From Lachnospiraceae bacterium (GTDB taxonomy: Bacteria; Bacillota; Clostridia; Lachnospirales; Lachnospiraceae): a stretch of 64,000 bases of DNA. The translations under genes were made by a program, and so were the position numbers. The stretch spans positions 29,504-93,503 of the forward strand of contig JAIDFQ010000062.1 in assembly GCA_029054245.1 (NCBI GenBank), written 5' to 3'. Position 1 is the stretch's first letter. Every line of letters begins with the position of its first letter. Below the pieces are notes generated by a model. The model had not been told where the DNA came from and made no database searches. It saw nothing but the letters and a program-made list of their open reading frames with translations. Shown piece by piece: positions 61,311 to 64,000 of the stretch.

Positions 61311-62789
61311 TCATAATAATCGCTTAATTTTAGGAATTATGAAACTCCCTAACAAATATATGCTACACAGATAAACAAATAAATTTCCAATATACGAATA
61401 GAGAGTAAAGCGTCCTTTCATTGTAACCTGTGCAGATAATGTCTTTGTATCAGACTGAAAGTAATCGGTCTGTGCCAGCACACTACCTTTAAAATCTGAA
61501 ACAATCGACATTCCCTTATTTGTATGTCTGATTATATTACTACCATTTTCAACCCCTCGCACAATCGCCGCCTTTGAAGCTAATAATGTCATTTCTTTCC
61601 AATCCGAAGCCGGAACAATCAATATATCTACATTATCTCTACCTGCCTGCTGTATGTTCGACAAAAATGCCATATCAGAACATATGAATGGTGCAATTCT
61701 CCCGTATTCTGTATCAAAACTTTTTAATATTCCATCTCCTTTTTGGCACAGTTCTCCGATTGAACGTCCATACTTAAAGTATTCTGAAATAAGTTCTCCC
61801 TGTGGATTGAATGCTACCGTTTTATTTTCCTTTAAGTCCTCGTAAGGGGTTTTCACTAGTAATGAAACAATCAAATAAATTTCTTCCTGCTTTGCTATAT
61901 CCGACGCTCGTTGCAAAAGCATATCTTCATCTTGTTTTAAAACCGCTCCATTCAGTTCAGACCAAAAAACAATCTTTGCACCTGCTTGTGCTTCCAACTC
62001 TGTTTTTAGGAAAAGTTCATCAGCTACTGATGATAGTTTATTCCTTGTATTTGTAATGTTTTCGTCAGTAAATGTATTGGTATAAAATGTAGAATATATA
62101 TCTTTATCATCATTTAGCAGATGTGAAATCGGAACGGTTACACCAGCGATTCTAACACTTTTATCTGAATTTCCTACAAAATGAAACATAACAATTCCAT
62201 AAACAAACACTAATCCAATTACAGAACCATATACGATGATATATTTTCTGATATATTCCTTTTTACTTTTATTGTTCCAAATCCATATAACCATTGCCGC
62301 TGTCCAATATATTAAAAAAGTGATTCCATAAATTCCTGTTACCGTTACTATTTGTAGTAGATATAGATTTTGGTATTGTGTATAAGCGTCAGACAGCCCT
62401 CCCAATATAGGATATATTAGATAGATGATATACTCTATTGATACCATTATACTTGCAAAAATAATAGTGTCCTGAAATCTCATTTTTGATTTTGACCAGT
62501 AGATATATGGTAAAACTTTCAGAAAAGATGACAAAACTGCTACCATTATACATATCTTTATGTCCATTCCAATGGCTTTCCCAAACTGGACAACAAATCC
62601 AATGGCATATATAGAACTAATTATAAGATATACTTTACGTGTATGATTGAGATAAACCATACACAGAAACAAAATTGGATAAATCCACGCAAAAATCGGA
62701 ACACACCATTCTCCGTTGGACATTACATAAATTAGAAAACTTAATATTATAAAAACTGAAAAGTATTTATTTTTAAAGAACTTTTTCAT
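61311..62789 (-). CDS. Lnt-like membrane protein with nitrilase (CN-hydrolase) domain
   Basis: 492 residues, AT-rich. Residues 1-205 hold about seven membrane helices; residues 215-460 form a nitrilase domain with a last helix at 465-488. The Glu-Lys-Cys triad appears as AKIVFWSELNG, SEYFKYGRS and PFICSDMAF. This is the plan of apolipoprotein N-acyltransferase, which adds the third acyl chain to lipoproteins outside. Such enzymes are scarce in Firmicutes; this copy lies beside transposon remnants with the DUF2971 gene 81 bases upstream. Substrate unknown. Confidence 0.75.
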   Translation of the reverse strand: MKKFFKNKYFSVFIILSFLIYVMSNGEWCVPIFAWIYPILFLCMVYLNHTRKVYLIISSIYAIGFVVQFGKAIGMDIKICIMVAVLSSFLKVLPYIYWSKSKMRFQDTIIFASIMVSIEYIIYLIYPILGGLSDAYTQYQNLYLLQIVTVTGIYGITFLIYWTAAMVIWIWNNKSKKEYIRKYIIVYGSVIGLVFVYGIVMFHFVGNSDKSVRIAGVTVPISHLLNDDKDIYSTFYTNTFTDENITNTRNKLSSVADELFLKTELEAQAGAKIVFWSELNGAVLKQDEDMLLQRASDIAKQEEIYLIVSLLVKTPYEDLKENKTVAFNPQGELISEYFKYGRSIGELCQKGDGILKSFDTEYGRIAPFICSDMAFLSNIQQAGRDNVDILIVPASDWKEMTLLASKAAIVRGVENGSNIIRHTNKGMSIVSDFKGSVLAQTDYFQSDTKTLSAQVTMKGRFTLYSYIGNLFVYLCSIYLLGSFIIPKIKRLL

Positions 62790-62870
62790 ATTTACAATAC
62801 TCTCCCAAACATTGATTTTTTGCTCTATTTGCTCCCCGACAAATGGGAAGTTGTATTTTAAATATTAACA

Positions 62871-63854
62871 TTATACATAGGGAATTTTTGATTTCTGTAT
62901 CTTGATTTTATTTGATTCTACATCTCTAATATACATATATTTTCTTAATAATATTTTCAAATCTTTTTCCTCAATCTGACATTTTGGTCCTAAAATTATC
63001 TTTTTTATAATATCTTCTTTACATTTTTCAAATCCCAACTCAAAATATGAACAAATATTATTTTGTAGACTTCTAAATTTTAAATCACTACATGAAAATG
63101 AACCAAATATTTCATCATCAGCATGGAATACCCCATTGAAAAATGGCTCATTTTTCCCGGTATCTTCATCAAAGTTTCCTACTTGTTTTCGAAATAGACG
63201 CCATTCTCTTTCCTCACTAAATTTAGGATGTTTAAATGCAAATCTCTCTTGTAAAATAGGAGTCATAATTGGAGCAAGATTAATCATTATATCTGCTGGA
63301 TTTAGTTCTTTCTCAGTTATATTCTCGAATATATATTTTAAGTGTCCTTCCATATATTCTTGAATATTTTTTAAGACAGATTTTTGATTATAGATAACCT
63401 TTACAAAGTCATAACTATACATATCATCAATCTTTGATAACAATTCCGCATTAAATCCTATTGCAACCCCTTGTCCATCATTTCCATATGCCCTCCACTG
63501 ACTTAACAAATCGGAGCTTTCAGAAAAGCAGCTAAAATAATTCTTAGTATTTTGAACGATATATGCTGAACCTAAATAAACACTTTCTATCGCTTTTTTT
63601 AAAACTATTTTTACTAAAGTCAACAATTCATTATTAACTTCTCCTTTGTATGATTCAACTATATTTAAAAGCATTTTTTCCATTTGTCCAGCAAAATACC
63701 TTAATTCACTTTTGTCATTTGTTTTCTCTGCGTCTGATAGCCATATACAATAATTCTGCAATATTTTAAGCATAGTATCAATAGAACAATAATGATATAA
63801 AATATTGGGAGCTTTAGGCTCATATTTTCCACATTCTTTCAAAAATGTGTGCAT
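62871..63854 (-). CDS. DUF2971-domain protein
   Basis: 327 residues from ATG at 63854, which has GAGGAGGT 7 bases upstream; the ATG at 63860 touches that site. ILYHYCSIDTMLKILQNYCI, WLSDAEKTNDKSELRYF, YFSCFSESSDLLSQWRAYGN and GQGVAIGFNAELL are the DUF2971 landmarks, in the usual order. Function unknown; such genes are common in genomic islands. It is AT-rich like its neighbour, and is bordered on the right by the second copy of the 124-bp repeat. Confidence 0.8.
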   Translation of the reverse strand: MHTFLKECGKYEPKAPNILYHYCSIDTMLKILQNYCIWLSDAEKTNDKSELRYFAGQMEKMLLNIVESYKGEVNNELLTLVKIVLKKAIESVYLGSAYIVQNTKNYFSCFSESSDLLSQWRAYGNDGQGVAIGFNAELLSKIDDMYSYDFVKVIYNQKSVLKNIQEYMEGHLKYIFENITEKELNPADIMINLAPIMTPILQERFAFKHPKFSEEREWRLFRKQVGNFDEDTGKNEPFFNGVFHADDEIFGSFSCSDLKFRSLQNNICSYFELGFEKCKEDIIKKIILGPKCQIEEKDLKILLRKYMYIRDVESNKIKIQKSKIPYV

Positions 63855-63876
63855 TCTCATACCTCCTCAAATCCCG

Positions 63877-64000
63877 ATTGAACAAAATCGCTGCGCGATG
63901 GCCTGCCAAGGCTGTGACATAGTGATTTTTCTTTTTTACAAAAAAACAGTGGAAAGCAAGTCCTAAAAGTAGTATTGTTAAGTCACCACAACCAACAATC
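63877..64000 (+). repeat. 124-bp direct repeat, right copy (cut by window edge)
   Basis: Near-identical to 58955-59078 and still matching at the last base, so the repeat continues outside. By analogy a second recombinase/IS91-type element should follow. Confidence 0.9.

Noticed and set aside
1..64000. tRNA, rRNA or known riboswitch
   Set aside because: I saw no cloverleaf, rRNA text or familiar aptamer core in the gaps on either strand; a covariance search would be decisive.

Overview
The window looks like chromosome of a spore-forming Lachnospiraceae-type Firmicute (Clostridia), followed by an integrated-element graveyard at its right end. The evidence is sporulation genes (spoIID, a SpoIIQ-like gene, spoVG, a free Spo0A DNA-binding domain), a GlgC/GlgD pair, clostridial DnaD/DnaC-type replication genes, AGGAGG ribosome sites, and moderate GC content that drops clearly after about 54.3 kb.

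Layout. 0-2 kb: the start of a type II Wadjet anti-plasmid locus (jetA complete, jetB cut by the window edge), transcribed leftwards. 2-3.3 kb: a Phd/YefM-PIN toxin-antitoxin pair and a small membrane protein. 3.8-24 kb: a surface-glycan locus. Nine leftward genes encode a GT52 transferase, an ABC flippase, an acyltransferase, three large membrane proteins, a WecE-type aminotransferase, a GNAT acetyltransferase and a GT2. A rightward operon (pseF, a LysA-like decarboxylase, pseI, pseG) and leftward pseC, GT2 and ATP-grasp genes supply CMP-pseudaminic acid. No PseB is present. The GT52 enzyme is a plausible nonulosonic acid transferase, and the flippase would export lipid-linked glycan.

24-54 kb: mostly housekeeping. 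Present are the Spo0A-C protein, 3-methyladenine glycosylase, a 34-codon gene, Na/Pi cotransporter, mfd, pth, spoVG, glgD-glgC, murC, a dnaD-dnaC-prs operon preceded by a tandem array of DnaA-box-like 9-mers, a membrane protein fused to an M3 peptidase, GT2, plsC, murF, ddl, a degenerate GH9 lipoprotein, an amidohydrolase, SpoIIQ-like, SpoIID and an EF-hand protein. MurC, MurF and Ddl supply peptidoglycan precursor; SpoIIQ and SpoIID act in engulfment.

54.3-64 kb: AT-rich mobile DNA. It holds a Pr6Pr-type membrane protein, a KTR zinc ribbon and a TetR regulator, a PadR regulator with an HXXEE membrane protein, a conjugative-element sigma factor fused to a truncated group II intron, an IS91-type element with a frameshifted tyrosine recombinase and an internally deleted transposase, then a nitrilase/Lnt-like protein and a DUF2971 protein. 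A 124-bp sequence flanking the IS91-type element recurs at the right edge.

The strongest candidate for something undescribed is a family of three 0.3-0.4 kb inverted-repeat elements (3373-3764, 27172-27525, 51579-51886). They share a conserved core with two internal hairpins and compensatory base changes, but have copy-specific outer arms. Each lies within 10-25 bases after the stop codon of a leftward gene.
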